Positions 35,065-45,880 of a stretch of DNA of 64,000 bases are shown here, piece by piece. The DNA comes from Incurvaria masculella (Eukaryota; Arthropoda; Insecta; Lepidoptera; Incurvariidae): contig OX335642.1 of assembly GCA_946894095.1 (NCBI GenBank), forward strand, positions 21,277,021 through 21,341,020, in the 5' to 3' direction. Numbering within the stretch: position 1 is the first letter of the stretch; each line of letters opens with the position of its first letter. The notes under the pieces were generated by a model, which saw only the letters and a program-made list of their open reading frames with translations, did no database searches and was not told the DNA's origin. Position numbers and translations under genes: made by a program.

Positions 35065-35932
35065 ATGTGATGCGAGTAGGACTTTTAACACCCTGTTTAT
35101 TACTTTCAGTTCTTGTCATATTCTCTACGCAATTTAATAAATGTAAATTGTATCTAGCTATTAGTTATGTAAAATCACTATTTAAACATTGTCTGTAACA
35201 TATACATATATCACTAGTTCAGTGAATTGAAACGTGTTTATACCAGTGACGAACAAAGCAGAGAAAGTAGTTCTGCTAAATTACAGCACATGAAAGGATT
35301 CAGTGACCTTTCGGTTTCTCAGAAAAGCGCGCAAATGCAATGCAAAACAACTAGTCTGTACTGGCAAGTAGAAGAGTACTCAAGGCCCGGTTGTTATTCA
35401 TGTTTTCAAGGTGATAATAACGCGCATTACTTTCCGCTTCGGCATTTAGAAATGCGCAATTTTATTACTTTCGGAGCGATCATGTTGTGTATCTGTTAAC
35501 TGTGACATGCGTATAAAACTCTTAGCTTTGAAAATCGTGAACAAATACTTTTCATGCAATGTTTTCTCCTGTGATAAATGTTGTTTTATTGTAGGACAGG
35601 AGCCTATTGTAGCAGGCCATCTGCTACATTCTTCTAAAGTTGTTGCCTAGCAACGATTGTTTTTGAGAACGCGTTTTGCATTAGCTACGCGACTCACCTT
35701 TTTTCCAATCTTCTAATTTAATTTTCATTATATTACTTTCATTATTAATAAAGTCCACTAGCAGAAGAGTTGTTGGTTTCCTTCCATAAATATCTTCACA
35801 GTTGTTTTTTTTTTATATATTATATATATTTAATCTATTATATTTTTTAATATATTACATTTTTTAAAATATATAATATTTTTTAATATACCGGGCAAAA
35901 TTTTACATTGGTGGCTGCTAAAAAAAAACATT

Positions 35933-36085
35933 TACAGTCGTATTCAGATTGAACCAGTCAAAACTTAGTACGGGATTAGAACCAGACTTTCGGTGCTCAA
36001 TATCATGAAATTCAAAAACCGGTTTAGTCCGGCAATAATCCGCGCACTAAAATTAGTCCGCCCACTCTGAATACGACGGTTAGAA
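35933..36085. mobile_element. Small MITE with CGTATTCAGA ends
   Basis: CAGTCGTATTCAGATTGAAC at the left and CTCTGAATACGACGGTTAG at the right form terminal inverted repeats around about 110 bases without coding potential. Confidence 0.55.
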
Positions 36086-36279
36086 TGTTTTGGGTATCTG
36101 TGGGACGGATAAACTGACAGAGAGCATTGACGACGTTGCAGAGCATACTACAACTTTTAGTAATTTTACTCAATCTAACAGCATCGTAAAATCTAGGTTT
36201 CGTAAGAATTTAAACCAAAATACTTTAAAACGAATTCATCCCCACCACATATATTGCTGTAACAAATGTTGGATTAACC

Positions 36280-36440
36280 CTATGTAAGTAAGGAAGTGAA
36301 GGAAGGAACCTACAGTTTTACGTGGGTACCGGACCACCAACGGCGATTCCCACAGTCGCCTCTTGCGACAGGCACGGGAAGAAATACAGTGCGAACTGTT
36401 GTACTATTTTTAAGCATTGCAACCCACACGATGACGAAGG
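36280..36440 (-). mobile_element. SINE/LINE linker fragment
   Basis: AACCTACAGTTTTACGTGGG, CCACCAACGGCGATTCCCAC and TCGCCTCTTGCGACAGGCAC resemble, on the minus strand, a GGTGGTCCGGTACCC-type tail module of lepidopteran SINEs. It leads into a 12-bp perfect hairpin (GATGACGAAGGG arms, 36430-36461). Confidence 0.4.
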
Positions 36441-36764
36441 GGTGTGACTCCCTTCGTCATCTAAGGGCACCCCTCGCAACCAAAAATAAATCTCACGTTC
36501 TTACGCAACCAAAAATATTCAGTTACGTAAAAAACCTTCCGTTTGCGTCACAGGTCCTCGCAGGAAATTGTAAGTCTACAAAACGTGACTTACTAACACA
36601 CAGAAGCACCACGTGCGCGGGTTGTCAATGTGCGGGTAGATGTTACGCTCTACCACATTCAACCTCTGGCATTGGAAAGGACAATTGGTTGTGTAACAAT
36701 TTGTGATACTATTGTTACAAGATATTCGAGCCTTTCGTCTACGAATTTGTGTTAATTGTAACAT

Positions 36765-37084
36765 TTTTAGGGTTCCGTACCCAAAGGGTGAAAACGGAAC
36801 CCTATTACTAAGCCTCCGCTGTCCGTCCGTCCGTCCGTCCGTCCGTCCGTCCGTCCGTCCGTCCGTCTGTCACAGGGCTGTATCTCAGTAACCGTAACAG
36901 GTAGACAGCTGAAATTTTCACAGAGTGTGTATTTATTTTGCCGCTATAACAACAAATAGGTAAGATTAAAAAATAATTAAAATTAAAGGGGGCTCCCATA
37001 CAAAAAACGTGATTTTTTTGTTTTTTTTTCTACGATGGTACGGAACCCTTCGTGTGCGAGTCCGACTCGCACTTGGCTGGTTTT
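36765..37084 (-). mobile_element. GGGTTCCGTACC repeat, copy 8
   Basis: Full-length reverse copy. It contains an uninterrupted (CCGT)n run of about 11 units at 36820-36866, the longest array type in the family here. It ends CACTTGGCTGGTTTT. Confidence 0.85.
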
Positions 37085-37479
37085 GTACTTGCTAGGAGCA
37101 GGGTTGTAATGGGAGAATTATTTCATCGCTACTCACTTGCTTGGTAAGTGATGTGATGGCATTATATTGGAACAATTGGAACTATAAATTAATTGTAAAT
37201 TGTTTTTTTTTATTTTAATATTTAAAAAAATGTGTAACTATCCTTAAACTTAATATACATTTATATGTAATGAATGAATGTTTATTTATACATAATAGAC
37301 ATTCCTCGTCTTTGTCAAACATTAAGAAGTAAATCATATCACAGGTATTATTTTATAAATATTTTTAAAATGGGGTTACCGAAATAAATGTGTTTGCCAC
37401 AATATTACGAATTTACCAAATTGAAATGGCGATATACCAAAATATTGTACAATAATACCTTCTGCAATTGTCTTTTATA

Positions 37480-37830
37480 TGGACCAAACCCACCGTCATG
37501 ATATTAGCCCAACACACTACATTCTCGAACATATTATGTGCCATACCAGGACCTTCCCTTTATGAGTACGGCTACATCGAACTGGATCGAAAACAAAGAC
37601 AATTTTTCATTGATGCTCTGATTATCTTTCATCCAATGCGATGGTATCAACCCGGGCGGGGTTTACTCTGGCACCTAGTCTTTATTAAATGGATTCCAAA
37701 TCATGGAACAGCTCGTATTCCCAACGGTATGCGCTTATCCAACTCAGAAAGAGAAAGAAAGTGGTTCATGAATGGGGCGAGGATGGCATAGAGGTCAATT
37801 CTTTGCTCTCCTGAGCAACGACCCGCTATA
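37480..37830 (-). mobile_element. tRNA-headed SINE, nearly full length
   Basis: Minus-strand copy with CCGTCATGATATTAGCCCAA, CCTTCCCTTTATGAGTACGG, CATCCAATGCGATGGTATCA and AACTCAGAAAGAGAAAGAAA before a decayed tRNA-like head ending about 37830. The 107-codon frame across it is not a gene. Confidence 0.7.
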
Positions 37831-38189
37831 ATTGATATCTTGTCATTTCTTACTCTGTAAAAAAATATGGATAAAGCGCAGTAATCATGTATTGAAATCT
37901 GACTTCAAGAATGCCAATGATTCTCAGAATGTACTTTAAACAATCTATGTTTAAACCAATTGACGTTGAGGATCTAAGTGCAGCAGGTGGGCGGGTCTGT
38001 TGTTTTGATATTTCGATACGACAATGGAAACGTTTGTCGTTCATGATAAAGTGATAAATTATTTGTAATAATGACGCAATACACACGAATAGCTGCAGTC
38101 AATATTGATGTTTTGCAAGCGACGTAAGGCTCCAATTAGGGTTATCTTTTTTAACAATTGTCAAGTACATACTCATAGAGATTTCGCTT

Positions 38190-38470
38190 TTTTTTTGGGT
38201 TCCGTACCCAAAGGGTGCCAACGGAACCCTATTACTAAGCCTCCGCTGTCCGTCCGTCCGTCCGTCCGTCTGTCACAGAGCCGTATCTCAGTAACCGTAA
38301 CAGCTGAAATTTTCACAGAGTGTGTATTTATTTTGGCGCTATAACAACAGGTAATATTAAAAAATAATTAAAATTAAAGGGGGCCCCCATACAAAAAAAA
38401 AGGATTAAATCTTTTACGATGGTACGGAACCCTTCGTGTGCGAGTCCGACTCGCACTTGGCCGGTTTTTT
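38190..38470 (-). mobile_element. GGGTTCCGTACC repeat, copy 9
   Basis: Near full-length reverse copy ending CACTTGGCCGGTTTTTT, with a shorter CCGT run (about five units) than copies 8 and 10. Confidence 0.85.
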
Positions 38471-38787
38471 AAGTGGAAATAGAAACGGGTATACAATAAA
38501 ATATTACAAATACGATTAAATAGTAACAGATTGATGTACATTGTATACCCAGCACCATTATCCACTAGTGACAATTATAAACCTACTAGTTGAGGTACCC
38601 TCAGGGTCAACCTTATTTTTAACGAACTTTTTGAACGTTACCTTTTTCCCGGCTAGATTGTTTCATATGTGTTAATTCATGTAATAAACTATTTACGTGC
38701 CAACGGCGATATCCAACCGAAGGTCCAGTGACTTTTTGATGCAACAGAAATGTTATCGAAAGCGTTCGAAACCATCGATAAATACTT

Positions 38788-38925
38788 AGGTGGCCCGCCC
38801 GGGTTGGTCCATCGCATTGAATGAAAAGATGGTCGAAGGGAAGGTCCTGGCATGGCACCTAATTCCTTCGGGAATGTGGTGTATTATGCTAATATCATAA
38901 AGGTAGTTTTGTGGTATTAGCCGCG
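38788..38925 (+). mobile_element. SINE body with internal deletion
   Basis: AGGTGGCCCGCCCGGGTTGG and GAATGAAAAGATGGTCGAAG jump straight to GGGAAGGTCCTGGCATGGCA. The usual GAAACGGCAATG..CATAAAG segment is missing. The right part is well preserved. Confidence 0.65.
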
Positions 38926-39965
38926 TTCTTATATGATAATATGTTCGGTTATATATCACACCATCCCTATTAGCCACATCATAAGATCTAAAAATATTTT
39001 TTTTACAATTCTTTTTTATACCATTTATTATATTAAACATTGTTTGCATTAAATACATATTGCAAATGATGTTGTGTACAGATAATAGCATAGTTTGGTT
39101 CTACAACAATATGTATGTTGTAATAAAGATAAAGGCCGCTGCATAAACAAACTTGGCCATGGCCTCAACCAGACTATTTTTAACCACCTCCATTCAATGT
39201 CCACGTATCGAAAATTATTTGCAAACAAGCGGATAGTCTCTCCGTCCAGTCGCTTCGGGAACGATTCGGCTAGACGGCTAGACAGCTAGACGGATCGACA
39301 TAGAACGAGTATCGACAGTTGGGACGACGACATCAAGTGCGTCGGCGGAAAGCAGTGGTTCCGTCCCGCTGAGGGCCGGGAGGACTGGAGAAACATTGGA
39401 GAGGCGTATGTCCAGCAGTGGACGCAAACAAGCTGACTGACACAACAGAGAGCGACCATCGCAGAACAGCTCGTTTATCGGCACCTGCTTGATTGCAGGA
39501 ACTCCCCGGAGTGATAAGGACACTGAAAAATGCGTAAACAAGTCGAGGTGATGTAGTGACCTAGTCACAATGCAATATCGCTGATTTGTTATCTGTCGTG
39601 CCATGGGCGGTGTGACGCGGGGAGGAAAGGTTGCGGGATGGCGGGGAAATAATTTGTATGTACCGCAACATCATATCAGGTAAACGACCCGAAGAAGAGT
39701 TTCACAACGATTGCACAATATTGCTATAATCAGGCGATGAAGGTGATGTGTCGCAAGAAAATCTACACAGCTGGTCTATACCGCTCCCGACCCGTAGGTA
39801 GACTATACCTCACAGCTACACGATGGTAAACAGGAACAATCGAATACTTGTAGGGACCCGGTAGCCAATCCTTTGCGACAAAGATCATTGGAGGTTTTTA
39901 AGGAGCTAGACATACACGGCTAATATCTGCTGTAATCATATTTTTCCAAAAAACCGAATTCCCGG

Positions 39966-40108
39966 TCGACCTAGGTGCCAGGACCCCTTGTATGATCACG
40001 ACTACTTTGAACTGAAAACGCGGACATATTGTCAATGCCGCTTCGACCACCTTTCATTCCATGCGATGGTTCCAACGCGGGAGGGCTTATTGACCCCACC
40101 TACCGAGG
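39966..40108 (-). mobile_element. SINE body fragment
   Basis: TAGGTGCCAGGACCCCTTGT, CGCTTCGACCACCTTTCATT and CCATGCGATGGTTCCAACGC follow the reversed body. Confidence 0.6.
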
Positions 40109-40184
40109 TTTGCACCGTTGTTCATCTTGTTCGGCTATCATTGAAAACGTTGATCAAGCTGCATGCATGACTAGATTGTTTAAT

Positions 40185-40290
40185 TGGTATCATCGCATTG
40201 GATGAAAGATGTTCAAGGCAGGAAAGGGGTGGTTCTAGCCTGGCACCTACATCTAATATTATGACAGCAGGCTTAATTTTCATGTCCAAT
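40185..40290 (+). mobile_element. SINE body fragment
   Basis: GGTATCATCGCATTGGATGA, a shortened centre and TAGCCTGGCACCTACATC, followed by the ATTATGACAGCAGGC variant tail also seen near 58.9 kb. Confidence 0.5.
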
Positions 40291-41939
40291 AATGTAATAA
40301 ATGCAGGGTGAATCATACATGCCAAAATATCTAGTGTATTATGTTTACGATCCCTCATTACAATAATGACTCAACATGCAAAGTTTTCCATTATCAAGCA
40401 GAACCGGATAAACGCGCATTTAGTTTTTAGCGATCTTTCTAGACGTTCAGAGTTCGATAACATCGGCGCCCGAGGTGTTGCGCAACCGTTTGCACCTAAA
40501 ATGTGTTTACGCGCCATGAATGTGACGTCAAGCGTCAAGTTCATTTCGTTTGTCATGATTTATGGAACAAATGAAGATCGCTATTTTGGTCGCACTCTAT
40601 TTTCTATTTTGTTGAGTGAAACCCTGGCTGCTCGGCCAATAATCCTTTGCAAAAGAGCAATCAGATAACCTATCGAAAAAACCTATGTTTTTTTTTCCAA
40701 TGCAATTACAATTCAAGTGGTAGGTTATGTAGAGAAAGGCCAATAGAAAATTAATCTCACTAAAAAGCTTTATAGATCAGGCGCCGATAGTATTTTCGTG
40801 TCCATAAAATTAAGACCACAAACTCTGTTGTGTGGCCATGGAGTTGAATAATGTAATTTGAAGAATAAGTGTGTGGTTCAAAACTGTGACATTTTGTAAA
40901 GGTTAAATGAAAAAGAAATGGTAAAGTACGTTTTTCCGCCCATTTTTGTGGTACATCCGCTCTTTTCGTTCATCCCTCTATCCCTTATGCCCTGTGTGCT
41001 CGCGGGCCAAGTAAGGCATGTCGTTTTCTAGACACCAGCTGTTAATTCCAACTAGATTTTTCCTAAAGTAATTTCCAGTCGGTGAAATGAAGGAATGTAA
41101 ATTTCGGTCATTAGCATACGAGTAAACAAGAAATTTACCGAGTATTAAAATCGGACAAACTTCATTTATGTAAATTTTATATGGAACCAAGATTGGAACC
41201 TTGGAACCTAAATGTGCCAGAACTTAGAACATTTTTTTTAGATAAAATCAAAACATTAACTCTGAAAATTATGTATCAATATCGATTTCTGATTCCCGAT
41301 CCCGTGCTCCCCGCGCCACCCAATCCTCAGAACCCAAGAGCGGGACCACTTTAATATATATTTTTTACATTTCGTTTACATTTTTTTTAATTTATCTGTA
41401 ACTACTTTTAATTTCTTCACAACCAAGCTGTCCATGTTATTATTTACTCTTATGTCGGTAGATAGAAGAGGTTTCCTTTTGCAAAATTGCCAATTTAAAT
41501 GTTTCCGCTCAGTTGTGTCATTCTCTGACGCGTCACGCCGTGATTATGTGTGTGTCTATTATAATGTTCAATTGTAATCATATTTGTTTGCGCACGACTA
41601 CGTACACCGTGTGATGTCGAGAAATAGATCCAATAACAATATTAGTTTTTTAATCAAATTATTAGATTGTTTCCTCTTGAACGGATTCATGAAACGGCAC
41701 CATGAAAATACCGCCAAGTAAAGTCAGTGAATAAGTAGAGCGGTTGCCTGCCTTGATGTAATGGACCCGAACTCGCCTTGCTTCGCAACAACTGATTGGC
41801 CAGTCAGTTCAACGCGATGATGAGAATCGCACCATCGACCGTGGTTGCCAATTGCAGTAAAGTTCAGTATTTAATAGTTTTACGATACCGTGTCTCTTGT
41901 GCTCCAAAGGATATAAATAAATATAATACATTACAAATA
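40291..41939. other. Intergenic, no gene seen
   Basis: Frames at 40366-40668 (plus), 40371-40556 and 40978-41190 (minus) show no known motif. No recognisable repeat except weak similarity to a tRNA-like head near 41740-41790. Confidence 0.45.
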
Positions 41940-42145
41940 CGACCGGCTCGCATCGCATACGCACGGGGCCTCGCTTCTCATGACAGAGATCATGGGTTCA
42001 AGCCTAGCCCAGTTAATGCACCACTTTCAATGTGCTTGCCACATTTGGATAAGTTTATTTGTCACGAATGCGAGCTGTTCCATGGTTCTGAATCCATGTA
42101 GAAACTGCAGGTCCCCTTTTCCTACTATGTTGGTAGTATGTTGTA
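41940..42145 (+). mobile_element. tRNA-headed SINE, 5' part
   Basis: A tRNA-like head with B-box GGTTCAAGCC (about 41996-42005) is followed by GTCACGAATGCGAGCTGTTC, CTGCAGGTCCCCTTTTCCTA and a short TTGGTAG. The body after the linker is absent. Confidence 0.6.
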
Positions 42146-42404
42146 GTGTAATCTTTGAGATTGTGTAACTTAACATAGTAATAATCTATATTTAAAAGGC
42201 ATTACATTAAATTTAACTGGAACTTAATTTTATTGGAATTACAAGAAATATTCTATTTCACTGTTGATAGATTTTTATTATTTATTATACATACCTCGTA
42301 CCAGAGGTAATTTTAATGCCGCGGTGTATGCTGCCATCATAATATATCTCTATGACTTACATCAACGTCAAACTACTAGACATGACATTAAATACAAAAT
42401 ATAG

Positions 42405-42485
42405 AGGAGCCTCTACGATTTCTCGTAGCAAGGGGACTAAGTTGCTACGCGAGGCGCCGGGGTCTACGAACATTCGTAGCACTAT
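42405..42485. repeat. Cluster of CTACGA/TCGTAG hairpins
   Basis: CTCTACGATTTCTCGTAGCA, then TTGCTACGCGAG pairing back to CTCGTAGCAA, then TCTACGAACATTCGTAGC, giving several overlapping small stems in 80 bases. Confidence 0.5.
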
Positions 42486-42644
42486 GTGGTTGCAAAATAC
42501 TATCGTACAATATAATTCCCAAATCGAGTTCTATAAACTTGAATGGCGCAGAGTTTTAGGAAAAAAATACATCTGAAATTCACTGGTAGTTTGTCATGTA
42601 GAGTATCATTGTCATTTATTCCAAGGTCTCCGGACCGGCGCTAG

Positions 42645-42652
42645 TTACGTAA
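42645..42652. promoter_or_regulatory. Perfect D-box palindrome upstream of vri
   Basis: GTTACGTAAC spans 42644-42653 and matches RTTAYGTAAY at both ends except for a C/T choice. It lies about 3 kb upstream of the predicted vri start in otherwise unannotated sequence. Confidence 0.3.
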
Positions 42653-42899
42653 CCAGAGACGCTTTCGCAAACAATGTTTAAACTCGATATTTTTTACGTT
42701 TGTCAATTCATTAGACCTGGAGTATGCACCCGTTATTGTATTGTAAATGTTTAAGCTATCTATCGTATTGTGTTGCACATTCTCTATGTCACAATTAATA
42801 ATGTTTAGTGTCTAGATTTGAAATTTATCTGTATATAAGGAACAATATGTATAATAAATAATATGATGGTCTAGGCTTCTACCATATTAACTTTAAATA

Positions 42900-43220
42900 T
42901 GACACTACTAGCTGCGGTATCCCGCTCCGACCGGGTTTAAGAGTTTAAAAAAAAAAAAAAAAAGAATTCACTAGATTTATGCAAATAATCTCGTCGATCC
43001 GCTTACTGCCTAAAAAGGAAACAAACCAACCAACACACGTTACCATTTATGCATAACATATTAGTAGTATTTTGGATCAAAAGGAACAAAGCCGATTATT
43101 TTGTTTAAGGTAATTCCTACATCCGCGTCTTCATAAAATGTGTACATGTTATAAAAATACTAACTGAGGTACCCGGCTTGCTCGAAAAAGGATTAAAAAA
43201 AACACTCGCTCCTTTGCTGC
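42900..43220 (+). repeat. Two CTAGCTGCGGTACCCGGCT-type repeat starts
   Basis: ACTAGCTGCGGTATCCCGCT at 42908 and ACTAACTGAGGTACCCGGCT at about 43161, both followed by A-rich stretches. The same start occurs near 2443 and 27959, so this is a dispersed family represented mainly by its 5' ends. Confidence 0.5.
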
Positions 43221-44061
43221 CTGAAACAGGCTCTTTCCTCTGTATAGTGTTTAGTAGAAATAATATAGGATTAGGTACCTACATTTTGCTTTTGGGTATT
43301 ATAAATGGTCTTTATTTTTGGTCTTACTCACCTTAAAAGATAGCATTTTTATACTTATAAGTGCTAGAATAATAATATGCAACACATTATTACTTCTGAC
43401 ACAAATAAAAGTATTTAGAATATAATATAAGGTTGTCTCTTGACCTATAAAATGTTTTATGTAGAGATCTCTCAATGGCAATTTTATTTCAAGGCCAAAT
43501 TGTGGACGTAATGCATACTCGATCGAATTTTTAAGTCATTCACAAATTTTAAAGCCGGAAAAATCATGAGACAAAAGCGTACTGAATTTGAAAAAGGGTA
43601 GTGCTTTTAATATAAATAAATTGATTTACCCGACTGTTTGACTATTACATATATGAACATACTAATAGTGAACGGGGGTGAGAAAACGATGTTAGGACAA
43701 AACAAATATAATTCATCCAACGATATTGTATAAAGAATTTGAGAACAGTAGTACTATCGAGAACACATGCAAGCACCAAACTCTACATATTCTAAATTTC
43801 CACGTTGTGCACGTCCATGTTATGCTGGAATGAATCATGTCCTTGGTTTTGTCCTACCCTACAAACAGTACTAAGACGGCATAAATACTTGGGGTATTTA
43901 TTGCACGAGCCTCCTATAAGATATTGCTTTTTAGCGCTTAACATGTTTGTATTAAAGAGTAAATAAATAAGAATAAATCTTTTTACAATAACTACCGCAA
44001 GTGATAACTAGACGGAAAATGCACTTGACCCAAAATGTATAGACTCTTTTTTTTATGGTTA

Positions 44062-44350
44062 GGGACGGATTTCCCTAAGGGCCGTGTAGTTTCCCAGGCC
44101 TAGGGCGGCAATTTGGGGGGCGGAAACTTAATGAGTTTTTTTTAGTAGCAAAAAATATACTTATATGTATTACGGTTTTTAATAGTTTGGATTGGATAGT
44201 GAACTATCCATTTGGATTTGGACAAAATGTCGTAATTATGTACTTTAATTTTATATTTATAGTTCAATAAATGTTTCATGCTTCACGGGAAGTAGGGGGC
44301 GGCAATTTTCCATAGGCCTAGGGCAGCCAAGGTATCAAATCCGCCCCTGG
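44062..44350. mobile_element. Repeat with GGGGCGGATTT-type inverted ends
   Basis: GGGACGGATTTCCCTAAGGG..CCTAGGGCGGCAATT at the left is mirrored by GGCGGCAATTTTCCATAGGC..AAATCCGCCCCTGG at the right. About 290 bases, AT-rich middle, non-coding. Confidence 0.6.
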
Positions 44351-44622
44351 TCATGGCACCAAACCGGGCGGGATTTAACTCTTCCACTTTGATGGGACCG
44401 ACAGTTTTGACTGGGTCACAAATCAACAAGAAACCATTAGGTATAACTCATATAAAAATAAAACCGCAAACGCCCTCGGTATACAGGATTCATCTTTTCC
44501 CGGAACCCTTGACGCATCCCCCAAGGACGGCGGGTTTTCCTAAACTGTTAACATTGATCATTTCCCAAATGACTAAGATTTGTATTTACACCTAATCACC
44601 TTGAATAGACGTCAAGTTTTTT

Positions 44623-44630
44623 TTACGTAA
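44623..44630. promoter_or_regulatory. D-box core upstream of vri
   Basis: TTACGTAA about 1 kb upstream of the predicted start, preceded by a T-run. It is the second closest upstream member of the local cluster of this 8-mer. Confidence 0.3.
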
Positions 44631-44787
44631 GAGATAATTCGTGTGACAAAATGTAACTACTTCAAGAAGGTATAAGTACTAATAGGTTTAACTAATTATA
44701 ATAAACAACAAGGACAGTAATAATACAATAAAAAAAAAAGTCAGAAATAAATGTATCCCAAATCGAAATTGCAAACGAACATCAATT

Positions 44788-45120
44788 TAAAAAAAACCGG
44801 CCAAGTGCGAGTTGGACTCCCACACGAAGGGTTCCGTACCACCGTTCAAGATTTAACACGAAAAAATCACGTTTTTTGTATGGGGCCCCCCTTTATTTTG
44901 TATTATTTTTTAATGTTACCTATTTGTTTTTATAGCGGCAAAATAAATACGTATTATGTGAAAATTTCAGCTGCCTGCCTATTACGGTTCATGAGATACA
45001 GCCCTGTGACAGACGGACAGACGGACGGACGGACGGACGGACGGACGGACGGACGGACGGACAGCGGAGGCTTAGTAATAGGGTTCCGTTTTCACCCTTT
45101 GGGTACGGAACCCTAAAAAC
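44788..45120 (+). mobile_element. GGGTTCCGTACC repeat, copy 10, just upstream of the predicted vri promoter
   Basis: Full-length copy with a long (ACGG)n run at about 45009-45063. It ends about 520 bases before the predicted start of vri transcription, so it is the closest repeat to the promoter. Confidence 0.85.
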
Positions 45121-45502
45121 AATTGCCACATTACATAGGTATGTGTAAGTACTATTTAAGCAATATACTTAATGAACATCCCAGTTAATTTTCCGGTTGG
45201 AAGTTCATGCTCAATTGATTCAGTCGTTTTAATTAAATGCATTTAATTTTAAAAATAAACTGCCGTGATCAAATTGTGGTAACTGTCCGAATTACGACAA
45301 TTTGCAACCGCCACATCGACCGCAGATACATTGCAAACAGTTGCTCCACGCGGTCCTTTACCTAACAAACTCTAGCGCTAACTAATTCTGAAGTAATCAC
45401 TAACCAAACGAATGTGACTCAACTGAGCCCGACATTCGCTCAAAAAATCGCTATCATGACTCAATGCCTGTTAAATTACAAGCGAGACCGTGTACTGCGA
45501 AA

Positions 45503-45510
45503 TTACGTAA
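45503..45510. promoter_or_regulatory. D-box (VRI/PDP1/NFIL3 core) at about -139
   Basis: TTACGTAA in the context ATTACGTAAA, a palindromic match to the NFIL3/E4BP4-type consensus RTTAYGTAAY. It lies 132-139 bases upstream of the predicted vri start, suggesting direct auto-repression or PDP1 input. Function is inferred. Confidence 0.5.
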
Positions 45511-45603
45511 ATAAACGCACACACGCGCGCTGGCGCCACCAACACACCCTCGCTCACCACTACATGCACGCCGCTGCGGCTGTGTGCGTGCGCGATTCAA
45601 CCG

Positions 45604-45680
45604 GCCAATCCTTGCCCCTCCATCGCGGCCGCGTTCGCGTCAGTTCGCATCGAAACCTCGCCACGATCGGACGCGTTCCC
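45604..45680 (+). promoter_or_regulatory. Predicted TATA-less Inr + DPE core promoter, likely vri
   Basis: The initiator TCAGTT is at 45640-45645, making A at 45642 the +1 base. Positions +28 to +32 (45669-45673) read GGACG, a perfect match to the arthropod DPE consensus RGWYV at the required spacing. CCAAT lies at about 45604-45608, and no TATA box is seen near -30. The block 45500-45680 is CpG-rich and stands out from the AT-rich surroundings. It faces the vri coding exon with no other gene between them, so assignment to vri is an inference from position. Confidence 0.55.
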
Positions 45681-45874
45681 GACTGCTCAGTGACTGCGTT
45701 GTTTCGTCATATTTGTGATACTGTGATAAGCCATTGTCTGACGTTTCGCAATTTCTACTGTGCCTAGTGGAAGCCAGTGACTACAAGTGGACCATCTGAC
45801 GTGCACTGTGTGATGATACTGTTCGTCTTTGGATAAATTTCTGGAACAAGGATTTTAAAGCCGCAAATATTTTT
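45642..45874 (+). other. vri: Predicted non-coding 5' UTR exon of vri
   Basis: The exon runs from the predicted Inr to a consensus donor GTAAGT at 45875-45880. It contains a short upstream ORF of 7 codons plus stop, starting at ATG 45813. Spliced directly to 55646, the frame leading into the vri exon is open only back to a TGA at 45797 and has no ATG, so translation would start at 55688. Whether intermediate exons exist cannot be told from sequence alone. Confidence 0.45.
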
Positions 45875-45880
45875 GTAAGT

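Noticed and set aside
36296..36706. 136-codon plus-strand frame
   Set aside because: Its start is repeat (SINE/LINE linker) sequence and the rest has no motif or coding-like composition.
37468..37791. 107-codon plus-strand frame
   Set aside because: It is a SINE read through in one frame.
44751..45116. 121-codon plus frame
   Set aside because: It translates the GGGTTCCGTACC repeat, including a (TDGR)n run from the ACGG microsatellite.
45414..45767. 117-codon plus frame over the predicted vri promoter
   Set aside because: It crosses the Inr/DPE region, is rich in His/Arg/Ala from CpG content, and shows no motif.
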